Assembly (NCBI GenBank): GCA_903909415.1
Contig: CAIVVS010000260.1
Location: forward strand, 5,870-69,869
Length of the DNA stretch: 64,000 bases
Direction: 5' to 3'
DNA from: an uncultured Pseudomonadota bacterium
GTDB taxonomy: Bacteria; Pseudomonadota; Gammaproteobacteria; Burkholderiales; SG8-39
In this document: positions 53,942-62,801 of the stretch, piece after piece
Numbering within the stretch: the stretch's first letter is position 1
Layout: the number at the start of each line of letters is the position of its first letter
Translations under genes and position numbers: made by a program
The notes under the pieces: generated by a model
Database searches by the model: none
Seen by the model: only the letters and a program-made list of their open reading frames with translations
What the model was told of the DNA's origin: nothing

Positions 53942-54697
53942 GTGCTGCCCGCCACCGCCACGGAACTCGCGCGGCTGCGCGCCGACCCCGAGCAGTTCAA
54001 CGCCCACGACCTGGACGGCGCGCTGGAAGCGGACCCGCTGTTCGCCGCCAAGCTGTTCGCCTACCTTGCGATCGCGCGCGGCTCGCGGGCCGAGGCCGAC
54101 GTGGGAACGGTCAGGCGCGCCATCACCATGATGGGCACCGGCCCGTTCCTCGCGGCCTTCGCACAGGTGCCGGTGCTGGCGGACACCTTCGCCGGCAAGC
54201 GCGACGCGCTGCGCGGCTTCGTGCGGGTCATGCGGCGGGCGCGCCGTGCCGCGCGCTTCGCGGGCGCGATGGCCGCGTGGCGCAACGACCCCGCCATAGA
54301 GGAAATCACGCTGGCCGCGCTGCTGCACGACATCGCCGAGATGCTGCTGTGGTGCCTGTGTCCCGCAGCGCCGGCCCACGTCGCGCGGCTGCAATCGCGC
54401 GATGTGACCCTGCGCAGCGCGGTGGCGCAGCGCAGCGTACTCGGGTTCGAACTGCCGGAACTGCAGCTCGCGCTGGCCAGGCGCTGGCGCCTGCCGGCGC
54501 AGCTGGTCGCGATGATGCACCACGACGAATCATCGGGCCCGCGCGGCCGCTGCGTAGCGCTGGCGGTGAACCTCTCGCGGCACTCGTCACGCGGCTGGGG
54601 CAACCCGGCGCTGCCGGACGACTTCCGCGACCTCGCCAACCTCCTGCAGGTGACGCCCGCCGAGGCGCGCGACATCGTCGGCGCGCCCGCCGCCTGA
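53942..54697 (+). CDS. HDOD-domain protein, in-frame TGA upstream of the usable start
   Basis: A 251-residue HDOD protein (PF08668, a degenerate HD phosphohydrolase fold used in signalling): LPATATELARLRADPEQFNAHDLDGALEADPLFAAKLFAYLAIA, LLHDIAEMLLW near residue 125. The start used here is GTG 53942. In the same frame an ATG at 53849 opens a Pro-rich stretch ending SDWV, then a TGA at 53915-53917, then LVANSSLPV leading into this start. In related HDOD proteins I recall a Trp about ten residues before the LPVL motif; here that spacing is kept across the TGA, so the original gene probably began at 53849 and the TGA replaces an amino acid codon. Confidence 0.7.
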   Translation: MLPATATELARLRADPEQFNAHDLDGALEADPLFAAKLFAYLAIARGSRAEADVGTVRRAITMMGTGPFLAAFAQVPVLADTFAGKRDALRGFVRVMRRARRAARFAGAMAAWRNDPAIEEITLAALLHDIAEMLLWCLCPAAPAHVARLQSRDVTLRSAVAQRSVLGFELPELQLALARRWRLPAQLVAMMHHDESSGPRGRCVALAVNLSRHSSRGWGNPALPDDFRDLANLLQVTPAEARDIVGAPAA

Positions 54698-54712
54698 GCG
54701 CCCCGCGCAGGC

Positions 54713-55696
54713 TCAGTCGGCCTTCGCCCCGGATTCGCGCACCACTTTCGCCACCCGGGGAATCTCGGAGGCCATCATCTTCGCCAGCTCCTCGGGCGTG
54801 GAGCCCATCGGGTCGGCGGCCTGGTCCACCAGGGTCTTGACCACGTCCGGCGACTTGATCGCCTTGACGAACTCCTCGTTCAGCTTGCGGACCACCGGGT
54901 CGGGCGTGCCCGCCGGCGCATACAGCGCGAACCACTGGTCGATCTCCACGCCCTTGACGCCCAGTTCGGCCAGCGTCGGCACGTCCGGCAGCGCGCGCGA
55001 GCGCGACAGCGAGGCGATGCCTATGGTGCGCAGGCGTCCGTCACGGATGAACGCACCGGCGGATATGTAGGACGAGAACATCATCTCGGCCCGCCCGGCC
55101 ACCACCTCGGCCACTGCGGGCGCCGCGCCCTTCATCGGCACGTGCACCAGGGTCGCGCCGGTCTCGCGCGCGAAAAGCTCGCCCATCAGGTGGCTGGTCG
55201 TGCCGATGCCCTGGGTGGTGTAACTCAGGCCGCCCTTCTTGGACTTGCCCATGGCGATCAGCTCCTGCAGCGTGCGCGCAGGCAGCCCGGCGTGCACCAC
55301 CAGCAGGCTGGGGAAGGAGAACAGCGTGGTGATCGGCTTGAAGTCCTTGATCGGGTCGTAATCCAGTTTCTGGTACAGGCTGACGTTCACGACGTGGGTG
55401 CCGGTATGGCCCATGTACAGCGTATAGCCGTCGGGGACGGCGCTCTTGACCGCCACCGCGCCCACCACGCCGCCCGCGCCGGCGCGGTTGTCCACCACCA
55501 TGGTCTGGCCCACCGAGTCCTGCACCTTGCGCGCCATCAGCCGCATGATCTGGTCGGAGCTGCCGCCGGGCGGGAACGGCACGACGATGGTGACGGACCG
55601 GCTCGGGTAGGCCTGCGCGATGGCCTGCGGCACGGCTGCGAGCGAGGCGAGCGCGGCAAGGGCGGTGAGCGGGATTGCGGTCAGCTTGGTGTTCAT
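54713..55696 (-). CDS. Bug/TctC-family substrate-binding protein
   Basis: A 327-residue paralogue with a signal peptide ending QAIAQA, then VTIVVPFPPGGSSDQI and VVDNRAGAGGVVG. CAGGAG precedes ATG 55696. It converges on the HDOD gene (15 bp between stops) and is divergent from a DUF268 gene. It stands alone, like many Bug genes. Confidence 0.93.
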   Translation of the reverse strand: MNTKLTAIPLTALAALASLAAVPQAIAQAYPSRSVTIVVPFPPGGSSDQIMRLMARKVQDSVGQTMVVDNRAGAGGVVGAVAVKSAVPDGYTLYMGHTGTHVVNVSLYQKLDYDPIKDFKPITTLFSFPSLLVVHAGLPARTLQELIAMGKSKKGGLSYTTQGIGTTSHLMGELFARETGATLVHVPMKGAAPAVAEVVAGRAEMMFSSYISAGAFIRDGRLRTIGIASLSRSRALPDVPTLAELGVKGVEIDQWFALYAPAGTPDPVVRKLNEEFVKAIKSPDVVKTLVDQAADPMGSTPEELAKMMASEIPRVAKVVRESGAKAD

Positions 55697-55790
55697 GGCG
55701 GCTCCTGGACGTCGATTGCGGACAACGGGAATGCTAGCAGCTTCACACCGTGCAAGGCCGGCGCAGGCCATCACGGGTGATAATCCCCGC

Positions 55791-56489
55791 ATGGACCAGG
55801 CCGGCTTCGAAGACCAACTCGACACCTTCATGGAGCGCGCCGCCGCGCGCGCGGAGTTCGGCAACCGCTGGTTCAAGTGGCCCATCCTCAACGAGGACAC
55901 GCCCTCCACCGCTTTCGACCAGCACTACGTCTACCATGTGGCATGGGCACTGCGACGCGTCGCCGGGCTCGCGCCACCCCACCACGTGGACTTCTCCTCG
56001 TCGCTGCATTTCTGCTCGACGTTGAGCGCGCTGGTGCCCACGCGCTTCTACGACCTGCGCCCGGCCGCGCTGCGCCTGCCCGGGCTGCAGTGCCTGCGTG
56101 CCGACCTGGCGGCGGCGGACTTCGACGTGGGCCGGCATCCCTCGGTATCCTGCATGCACGTGGTCGAGCACATCGGACTGGGGCGCTACGGCGACGCGGT
56201 GGACGCGGACGGCGACCTGAAGGCGATCGCGAACCTCAAGAAGGCCGTCGCGCCGGGCGGACAGCTGCTGTTCGTGGTGCCCTGCGGCAGGCCGGCGATC
56301 CACTTCAACGCCCACCGCATCTACCCGGCGGCCAGTGTCATCGGCTACTTCGCCGACGCCTTCGACCTGGCCGAGTTCCACTTCATCACCGGCGTGGAAG
56401 GCGAGGCCCCCTTGCAGGACCCCGCCCCGGAGGCCACGCTCGGCTACGACTACGGCTGCGGCTGCTTCCGCTTCGTCCGCAGGCCGTAG
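55791..56489 (+). CDS. DUF268 family protein (methyltransferase-like fold)
   Basis: A 232-residue protein with the DUF268 core: FYDLRPAALRLPGLQCLRADLA, then SVSCMHVVEHIGLGRYGDAVDADGDLKAIANLKKAVAPGGQLLFVVPCG. The latter resembles the post-motif region of SAM-dependent methyltransferases (HVVEHIGLGRYGD is the DUF268 hallmark), and members often lie in polysaccharide clusters. There is no such cluster here. The function is unknown. The 40-residue N-terminal part (RAAARAEFGNRWFKWPILNEDTPS) is longer than in some relatives. Confidence 0.82.
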   Translation: MDQAGFEDQLDTFMERAAARAEFGNRWFKWPILNEDTPSTAFDQHYVYHVAWALRRVAGLAPPHHVDFSSSLHFCSTLSALVPTRFYDLRPAALRLPGLQCLRADLAAADFDVGRHPSVSCMHVVEHIGLGRYGDAVDADGDLKAIANLKKAVAPGGQLLFVVPCGRPAIHFNAHRIYPAASVIGYFADAFDLAEFHFITGVEGEAPLQDPAPEATLGYDYGCGCFRFVRRP

Positions 56490-56499
56490 CCACCCGCCA

Positions 56500-57894
56500 T
56501 CAGAGCGGCGTCCTGACGATCCGCCCGGTCCCTTCCACGAACCACTTCTCGCTGGGGAATGCCTTGCCGGCGAACTGCGAGGCCAGCCAGTCGGCCACGA
56601 TGCCCAGCGGATTGGGCCCGAGGTTGGCCGAGGGCACACCGCCGACCGAGTGGCGGGAGTCCTGGTACACCACGTAGCGCTTCGGGCCCCGCAGCGCCTT
56701 CAGCAGCCGCTCGGTGTGCTCCAGCGGGGAGAGTTCGTCCGCCTCGCCCGCGATGCAGAGGTAAGGCGCCGTGATGCGGTTGGCGTGGCCCTCCCAGGTC
56801 ATGCCCTTCCTGAACTGGTCGAACTTCGCCTCGTCATGGATGTTGCTCATGTACATGAAGCGCATCTTGAAGGTCGGCGAGGCCTCCTCGAAGATGGTGT
56901 GGAACCCGGGCTCGTGGCAGACGGCGCTCACCGCCACCGCGCGGATGCGCGGCTCGTGCGCCGCGGCGATGGTGGAGAAGAAGGAACCGAAGCTGGTGCC
57001 GCTGATGCCGATCTTCCCGGCGTCCACTTCCGCGCGCTTCTCGAGCCAGTCGACGCACACCTTGCCGGTGGCCTGCCAGGCCTCCATGCTGAACCAGCTG
57101 CCGATCACCGGCGCCTCGTACTGCCCCGGGCCGTCCACGGCCAGCACCGCCATGCCGCGCGACAGGAAGCGGTCACCGTAAAGCGCCGTGCCCATTTCCT
57201 TGAAGCTGTCCATGCCGGGAATCGAGATCACCGCCGGGATGCGCCCGCCGGTATAGCCCGGCGGCAGGTGGAACCAGGCCGGCAGGCGCTTGCCGTCGGG
57301 CAGCGTGAGCCAGACCTCCTCGACCTTGTGGTCGGCCAGTTGCGCGTACTTCAGGTAGCACTCGCGCTTGCGCTTGTTGCAGAACAGGTTCTTCTCGTTG
57401 TTCTCGTCGATCGGCCACTGCGCCGCGGCCCAGTGGATGGTCGCCATGTAGTAGTTCTCCCGCGCGGTGACCCGCTCGCCGGCCTCCTCGGCGGCCCTGG
57501 CCACCGCCTCGCGCCGGCGCGCCACCGCCTCGAAGGCCGGCGTGGCATCCGCGTACTTCTGGATGCGCCCGCGTATCGCCGCGAAATCCGCGTTCGCCTG
57601 GGGGCCGATGGGAGCGGACAGGTATATGGAGCGCGGCTGGTCCCAGTCCATGCCGACCGAGCGGATGGTGTTGTCCAGGGTCCAGCGCTGCTCGGTCCAG
57701 CGGCGCGTGACCGGGCCGGAATGGCCGCCTGCGGCGGCGGCGGCAGATCCCGTCCCGGAACGCGCATCGGCCGCGTGCGCCTGCGACCCAGCGAGCGTCG
57801 CCGCGGCAGCCGCGGCAGTGCCTGCGACCAGGGTCGCGGATTGCAGGAACTTCCTGCGGTCGAAATCGGCTTCCGGATTGCGTTCCTGCTCCAT
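56500..57894 (-). CDS. Tat-exported alpha/beta hydrolase (FrsA/DUF1100-like)
   Basis: A 464-residue hydrolase. A twin-arginine signal (FDRRKFLQSATLVAG, then an Ala-rich stretch to HAAD) sends it to the periplasm. A helical N-terminal part (YADATPAFEAVARRREAVARAAEEAGER) is followed by the hydrolase core with IPGMDSFKEMG, nucleophile GTSFG (Ser about 301), acid AGEADELSPLEH and base DSRHSVGG, close to 2,6-dihydroxypseudooxynicotine hydrolase and related C-C or ester hydrolases. GGGGGAG precedes ATG 57894. It is divergent from the YtcJ-type amidohydrolase gene, which may act on a product. Confidence 0.85.
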   Translation of the reverse strand: MEQERNPEADFDRRKFLQSATLVAGTAAAAAATLAGSQAHAADARSGTGSAAAAAGGHSGPVTRRWTEQRWTLDNTIRSVGMDWDQPRSIYLSAPIGPQANADFAAIRGRIQKYADATPAFEAVARRREAVARAAEEAGERVTARENYYMATIHWAAAQWPIDENNEKNLFCNKRKRECYLKYAQLADHKVEEVWLTLPDGKRLPAWFHLPPGYTGGRIPAVISIPGMDSFKEMGTALYGDRFLSRGMAVLAVDGPGQYEAPVIGSWFSMEAWQATGKVCVDWLEKRAEVDAGKIGISGTSFGSFFSTIAAAHEPRIRAVAVSAVCHEPGFHTIFEEASPTFKMRFMYMSNIHDEAKFDQFRKGMTWEGHANRITAPYLCIAGEADELSPLEHTERLLKALRGPKRYVVYQDSRHSVGGVPSANLGPNPLGIVADWLASQFAGKAFPSEKWFVEGTGRIVRTPL

Positions 57895-58022
57895 GCGGGC
57901 TCCCCCTGTTTTGTGGTGGCATGCCCCCTTGCCTGGCGCATGCGCGTGCCAGCATACCGCCCGACTCCGGCGCGCAATGTCGCGTGGCACAATCGCCGCG
58001 TTCCTTCGCCCCGGATGCCCGC

Positions 58023-59720
58023 ATGACTGCTCCCCTGCCCGCCGACCGCGTGTTCCGCGGCGGCAAGGTACTCACGATGGATGCGCGCGACAAGGTCGCC
58101 CAGGCTGTGGCGCTGCACGGCGAACGCATCCTCGCCACCGGCAGCGATGCCGACATCTCCGCCTTTGTCGGACCGTCCACCACGGTCACCGAACTGCGCG
58201 GGCGTACCGTGATGCCCGGCCTGATCGACGGCCACGCGCACATGGACCGCGAGGGCCTCAAGGGACTGCTCCCGTCGCTGGCCGGACTGGACAGCATCGA
58301 CGCCCTGGTCGGGCGCGTGCGTGAGATCGCCGCCGGGGTGCCGCGCGGCCAGTGGGTGGTGACCATGCCCATCGGCAACCCGCCCTCGTGGGCCCCGTCG
58401 GAGGGGATGTACCGCGAGGGCCGCTATCCGGACCGGCACGACCTGGACCGCGCCGCGCCCGACCATCCGGTGCTGCTGCGCACCGGATGGGGCTACTGGT
58501 CGCGGGTGCTGCCCATGGTGTGCGTGGCGAACACCCGTGCGCTGCAGCTGGCCGGCATCACCCGGGACACGGTGTCGCCCACCGGCAAGCTGGAGATCGT
58601 GCGCGATGCACGCGGCGAGCCCACCGGCGTGTTCCTCGAGCACGAGGAAATGCCGCTTGCCGAGTTCACGCTGTTCCGCGATGCGCCCAACTTCAGCGCC
58701 GACCAGCGCATGCTGGCACTCGCGGAATCGATGCGCCTGTACAACGCCTTCGGTACCACCGGCACCTTCGAGGGCCATGGCGTGGCGCCGGCGACCATCG
58801 CCACCTACCAGCGGCTGCGCGAAGCCGGCCGCCAGACGGTGCGCTCGCACCTGGTGTTCAGCCCCGGCTGGAGCGGCCTGGGCAATGCCGACCTTCGCGG
58901 CGTGCTGCGCGAATGGGGTGGCTGGCTCGCGGGACGCGGGCTGGGCGACGAGTGGCTGCGCGTGGCGGGCCTGTACACCGAGGTGGACGATGCGCCCGAG
59001 GGAAGGCTGCGCGCCCGTTGCGCGCCGCAGACCGGCTGGGCCGGCTTCTGCTACGACACCGGCCTGCCGCAGAAGGCGGTGCTCGACATCCTTGCCGAAG
59101 CCGCGCAGTTGAAGATGCGCATATCCGGGATCTGGGTGGACCTGATCGAGCTGTTCGAGCAGGTGCATGCGGCCACGCCCATCGACGGCCTGCGCTGGAC
59201 CCTGGGCCACCAGCGCGTGCTGGATGCGAACCAGGTCGCGTCACTCGCGGACATGGGCGTGTGCATCACCGCGCATGCCAACGCCCACATCCACCACCGC
59301 GCCGAGCAGATCCTCAAGCAGGTCGGCGCGGCGCGCGAAAACGAGATCTGCCCGCTGCGCTCGCTCGTCGAGGCCGGCGTGCCGGTGTCGCTGTCCACGG
59401 ACAACGTACCGATCACGCTGTGGCAGCCGATCTGGCTGGCAGCGGAGCGCGTGGCGCCCTCCGGCAAGGTGATCGCGCCGGACCAGCGGCTCACGCGCAT
59501 GCAGGCGCTGCGTGCGGCCACCGCGGGCGGCGCGTGGCTGTGCGAGGCGGAGGACCAGCGCGGCACGCTGGAGGCCGGCAAGCTCGCCGACCTGCTGGTG
59601 TTGCCGCACGATCCGCTGACCTGCGATGGCAGCGCGCTGCGTGCGATGCGACCCGACATGACCCTGGTCGGCGGGCGCGTGGTGCACCAGGCCGCCGCAG
59701 GCGGGGATGCCGCGAACTAG
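58023..59720 (+). CDS. YtcJ-type amidohydrolase
   Basis: A 565-residue metal-dependent hydrolase of the amidohydrolase_3 family. MPGLIDGHAHMDREG (His-x-His, near residue 70) gives the metal site, ALGHQRV-like and HANAHIHHRAEQ contain further ligands, and VSLSTDNVPITLW the catalytic Asp; the C-terminal GTLEAGKLADLLVLPHDPL is the usual beta-sandwich end. No signal peptide. Family members cleave cyclic or N-acyl amides. It is divergent from the exported hydrolase at 57894. Confidence 0.9.
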   Translation: MTAPLPADRVFRGGKVLTMDARDKVAQAVALHGERILATGSDADISAFVGPSTTVTELRGRTVMPGLIDGHAHMDREGLKGLLPSLAGLDSIDALVGRVREIAAGVPRGQWVVTMPIGNPPSWAPSEGMYREGRYPDRHDLDRAAPDHPVLLRTGWGYWSRVLPMVCVANTRALQLAGITRDTVSPTGKLEIVRDARGEPTGVFLEHEEMPLAEFTLFRDAPNFSADQRMLALAESMRLYNAFGTTGTFEGHGVAPATIATYQRLREAGRQTVRSHLVFSPGWSGLGNADLRGVLREWGGWLAGRGLGDEWLRVAGLYTEVDDAPEGRLRARCAPQTGWAGFCYDTGLPQKAVLDILAEAAQLKMRISGIWVDLIELFEQVHAATPIDGLRWTLGHQRVLDANQVASLADMGVCITAHANAHIHHRAEQILKQVGAARENEICPLRSLVEAGVPVSLSTDNVPITLWQPIWLAAERVAPSGKVIAPDQRLTRMQALRAATAGGAWLCEAEDQRGTLEAGKLADLLVLPHDPLTCDGSALRAMRPDMTLVGGRVVHQAAAGGDAAN

Positions 59721-59749
59721 GAACGATCCCGGACCAGGAACGATCCCGG
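59719..59749. repeat. direct repeat of a 14-bp unit between convergent genes
   Basis: AGGAACGATCCCGG occurs twice (59719-59732 and 59736-59749), separated by 3 bp, right after the amidohydrolase stop codon. No function is evident; it may be a slippage product. Confidence 0.7.
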
Positions 59750-59784
59750 GCAAGGCCGGGCGCCCCGGAGGCGCCGCTCCCGGA

Positions 59785-60753
59785 CTACTCGCCCTTCAGG
59801 CCGAGTTCCTTGATCAGCGCGCCGACGCGCTCGGACTCGATGCGCACGTGGCCGGCCAGTTCATCGGGCCTGCCGCCCAGCGGCTCGGCCCCCAGAGACT
59901 GGAACCGCGCGCGGGTGTCGGCCGCAGCCAGCACCTTGAGCACCTCGACATTGAGCCGCTGCAGCACGTCCGCAGGCAGCTTCGCGGGCGCGAACAGCCC
60001 GTACCACTCCGTCACCGTCTGCGTCAGGCCGGGTACGTTGCTCTCCGCGATGGTGGGCACGTCCGGCATGATCGCGAGCCGGCGCGGCGAGGCCACCGCG
60101 ATCGGGCGCAGCTTGCCGGCGCGCGCGTGCGGCAACTGCGCCGGCGGCCCGATGATCAGCGCGTCCACCTGCCCGCCCACCAGCCCGAGCAGCGCGGGGC
60201 CGCCGCCCTTGTAGGGCACCGGCACGATCTCGGCCTTGGCCTGCAGGCGCAGCAGTTCCATCGCCAGGTGCCCGGCGGTGAGGTTGCCGGCATGCGCGTA
60301 GCTCAGCTTGCCGGGGCGTTCGCGCGCCAGCGCGACCAGCTCGCGTAGCGTCTGCACCGGCAACGATGCGCTCACGCTGAGCAGACTGGGCACGTTCGCC
60401 ACCAGGGTCACCGGCGTGAAGTCGGTGAACATGTCGTAGGGCACCTTCTGCACGAAGCCCGCGGCCGCGTGCGGCGTGCCCAGCAGCCCGATGGTGTGGC
60501 CGTCGGCCGGCGCGCGCGCCAGTGCCTCGGCGCCGATCTGCCCGTTGGCGCCCGCGCGGTTCTCCACCACCACCTGCTGGCCGACCGCCGGCGACAGCCG
60601 GCTCGCGATCTCCCTGGCAAGCACATCCACCGTGCCGCCCGAGGAGAACGGCGCGATGATCCTCACGGTGCGCGAGGGCCAGGCTTGCGCCCATGCACCG
60701 GCCGCAGAAGTGGCCAGCATGAGCACGACGACGGCTTTTCGGGTCAGGCGCAT
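59785..60753 (-). CDS. Bug/TctC-family substrate-binding protein downstream of acetolactate synthase
   Basis: A 322-residue paralogue. The ATG at 60753 starts a signal peptide ending GAWAQA; the pocket reads IIAPFSSGGTVDVLAR, with SSGG in place of PPGG. It lies 51 bp downstream of the acetolactate synthase gene on the same strand with no terminator between, so it may be read from the attenuated ilv promoter. On the minus strand GGTCCG just after the synthase stop could pair with CGGACC at the start codon of this gene, possibly limiting its translation. The ligand might be a branched-chain or 2-oxo acid, by context only. Confidence 0.9.
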   Translation of the reverse strand: MRLTRKAVVVLMLATSAAGAWAQAWPSRTVRIIAPFSSGGTVDVLAREIASRLSPAVGQQVVVENRAGANGQIGAEALARAPADGHTIGLLGTPHAAAGFVQKVPYDMFTDFTPVTLVANVPSLLSVSASLPVQTLRELVALARERPGKLSYAHAGNLTAGHLAMELLRLQAKAEIVPVPYKGGGPALLGLVGGQVDALIIGPPAQLPHARAGKLRPIAVASPRRLAIMPDVPTIAESNVPGLTQTVTEWYGLFAPAKLPADVLQRLNVEVLKVLAAADTRARFQSLGAEPLGGRPDELAGHVRIESERVGALIKELGLKGE

Positions 60754-60804
60754 GGTCCGATTCTGGCAGGTTTGCGCAGCAGCCACAACGACCGCCGGAC
60801 CGGT

Positions 60805-62550
60805 TCAGCTGACGATCATCTCCTTGTTGGCCGCGCCCGGCGGCACCATGGGGAACACCTTCATGTCGGCGTCGATCGGCGCATGGATCAGGCAGGGCCC
60901 GGGCGTACGCAGCGCTTCGGCCAGCGCGGCCCTGGGATCGGCCGCCTGTGCCAGGTCCACGGCGCGGATGCCGAATCCCTCCGCGATGCGCATGAAGTCC
61001 GGACCGGCGCGGTACTGCGAAGCGAACAGCCGCTTGCCGTAGAACAGCGCCTGCTGCTGGTACACCAGCCCCAGCGCGCTGTTGTTCATGAGCACGATCT
61101 TGACGTCGATGCCCTCTTCCGCCGCCGTGCCGAGTTCCTGGATGTTCATGAGCAGGCTGCCATCGCCGCTGAAGCACACCACCGCGGGCCGCTTTGCCTC
61201 CGGCGCATCACCGGATGACGCTGCAAGCGCGGCGCCCAGCGCCGCCGGCACGCCGAAGCCCATGGTGCCCAGCCCGCCCGAGGTCAGCCAGGTGCGCGGC
61301 TGCATGAACGGGTAGGCCTGCGCCACCCACATCTGGTGCTGGCCCACGTCGGTGGTGACGATGGTGTCCTTCCCCATCAGTTCCGATACTGCGCGGATCA
61401 GTCCGTAATGGCTGAGCGGATCGTCCGCGTCGGGCATGTCCAGCGGCCATTCGCGCTTGAGGTCGGCCACGCGCGACAGCCAGTCGATGCGCGGGCGCGC
61501 GTCCACCAGCGGCAGCAGCGCGGCCAGCGCCTGGCGCGCATCCGCGGGGATCGCCACTTCCGGGCGGCGCAGCTTGCCGAGTTCGGCCACGTCGATGTCG
61601 ATGTGCACCACCTTCGCGCCCGGGCAGAACTGCGCCAGCTTGCCGGTGGCGCGGTCGTCGAAGCGTGCGCCCACGGCGATGAGCAGGTCGCATTCCTCCA
61701 GCGCCAGGTTGGTGAAGCGCGCCGCGTGCATGCCGAGCATGCCCAGCGACAGCGGATGCGTGGCCGGCATCGCGCCCAGCGCCATCAGGGTCTGCGTGGT
61801 CGGCAGCGAGGCCTTCTCGGCGAGTTCCACCGCCAGCGCCGAGGCATCGGACTGCACCACGCCGCCGCCGATGTAGAGGATGGGGCGCTTCGCGGCATTG
61901 ACCAGCGCCGCCGCCTCGCGCAGCAGCGCCGCGTCGGCGGGGGCTTCCGCGATGCGGCGTCCCGGCTCGGGCCAGGCCTCGAACTCGATGACTTCCGCCT
62001 GCACGTCCTTGGGGATGTCCACCAGCACCGGTCCGGGCCGGCCCGACAGCGCGAGCGAGAAGGCTTCGGGGATGATGCGCAGCAGCTCGCGCGCCGACTG
62101 CGGCTGCCAGCAGCCCTTGGTGATCGGGCCGGCGAGCTCGCAGGTCGCGACTTCCTGGAAGGCATCCGTGCCTATCATCGCCTTGGGCACCTGCCCGGTG
62201 ATGCAGACCAGCGGGATGGAGTCCAGGTCGGCGTCGGCGATAGCGGTGATCAGGTTGGTCGCACCGGGACCGGAGGAAGCGATGCACACCCCGGCGCCAC
62301 CGCTGGCGCGCGCGATGCCCTGCGCGATGAAGCCCGCGCCCTGCTCGTGGCGCGCGAGCACGTGGCGCAGCCCCGGGCTTGCGTGCAGCGCATCGTAGAT
62401 CGGCAGCACCGCGCCGCCGGGTATGCCGGCGACGACGCGCACGCCCTGACGCTCCAGCAGGGCGACGGTGATCTGCGCACCGTTGAGGCGGATGCGTCCG
62501 CCGGCGGCTGCGTCCTGCGCTTGCTGCATGGCTTGCTTGTCGGTCTTCAT
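60805..62550 (-). CDS. ilvB: acetolactate synthase, large (catalytic) subunit
   Basis: A 581-residue TPP enzyme forming acetolactate or acetohydroxybutyrate, the first shared step to valine, leucine and isoleucine. The catalytic Glu region is GVRVVAGIPGGAVLPIYDAL; RHEQGAGFIAQGIARASG and TGQVPKAMIGTDAFQE follow; the TPP/Mg motif is GDGSLLMNIQELGTAAEE-type near residue 470. FAD and three-domain layout are as in the family. No small regulatory subunit (ilvH/ilvN) gene follows; a Bug gene does. GGAG precedes ATG 62550. The upstream leader peptide and attenuator support a biosynthetic rather than purely catabolic role. Confidence 0.93.
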   Translation of the reverse strand: MKTDKQAMQQAQDAAAGGRIRLNGAQITVALLERQGVRVVAGIPGGAVLPIYDALHASPGLRHVLARHEQGAGFIAQGIARASGGAGVCIASSGPGATNLITAIADADLDSIPLVCITGQVPKAMIGTDAFQEVATCELAGPITKGCWQPQSARELLRIIPEAFSLALSGRPGPVLVDIPKDVQAEVIEFEAWPEPGRRIAEAPADAALLREAAALVNAAKRPILYIGGGVVQSDASALAVELAEKASLPTTQTLMALGAMPATHPLSLGMLGMHAARFTNLALEECDLLIAVGARFDDRATGKLAQFCPGAKVVHIDIDVAELGKLRRPEVAIPADARQALAALLPLVDARPRIDWLSRVADLKREWPLDMPDADDPLSHYGLIRAVSELMGKDTIVTTDVGQHQMWVAQAYPFMQPRTWLTSGGLGTMGFGVPAALGAALAASSGDAPEAKRPAVVCFSGDGSLLMNIQELGTAAEEGIDVKIVLMNNSALGLVYQQQALFYGKRLFASQYRAGPDFMRIAEGFGIRAVDLAQAADPRAALAEALRTPGPCLIHAPIDADMKVFPMVPPGAANKEMIVS

Positions 62551-62608
62551 CTGCTGCTCCAGGTGGTTCTGCCGGCCTGCCCCTGCGATTGCGGGGTTCT
62601 GAAATGCA

Positions 62609-62643
62609 AAACCCCCGCCGGGCATCTGCGCCGGCGGGGGTTT
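62609..62643 (-). terminator. ilv attenuator terminator
   Basis: On the minus strand AAACCCCCGCCGG (62643-62631) and CCGGCGGGGGTTT (62621-62609) form a 13-bp perfect stem with a 9-nt loop, followed by TTTTGC. It sits between the leader peptide stop (62676) and the ilvB start (62550), the position of a transcription attenuator. A clear antiterminator pairing was not worked out by eye. Confidence 0.8.
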
Positions 62644-62675
62644 CAGGGTTCGTTGTCTGCTTTGCCTGGTTCCCG

Positions 62676-62795
62676 CTACGGCGCGATGCGTACCGTTACG
62701 ACCGCTACCAGGGCCGATACGACGACGACCAGCAGTTCCAGCGGCCGGTTGGCGGGCTGGACAGGCTGGGTGGCGGGGTTCAGGGCGAAAGACAT
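62676..62795 (-). CDS. branched-chain amino acid leader peptide of ilvB
   Basis: A 39-residue ORF upstream of the attenuator, starting MSFALNPATQPVQPANRP. Residues 19-37 hold four Leu, eight Val and one Ile out of nineteen, including LLVVVV at residues 21-26. This is the pattern of ivbL/ilvL leader peptides: when charged tRNA-Val or tRNA-Leu is scarce the ribosome stalls here and the downstream terminator does not form. The peptide itself needs no function. A TACAAT -10 box ends 7 nt before the ATG, so the message may be leaderless. Confidence 0.82.
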   Translation of the reverse strand: MSFALNPATQPVQPANRPLELLVVVVSALVAVVTVRIAP

Positions 62796-62801
62796 CGACA
62801 G

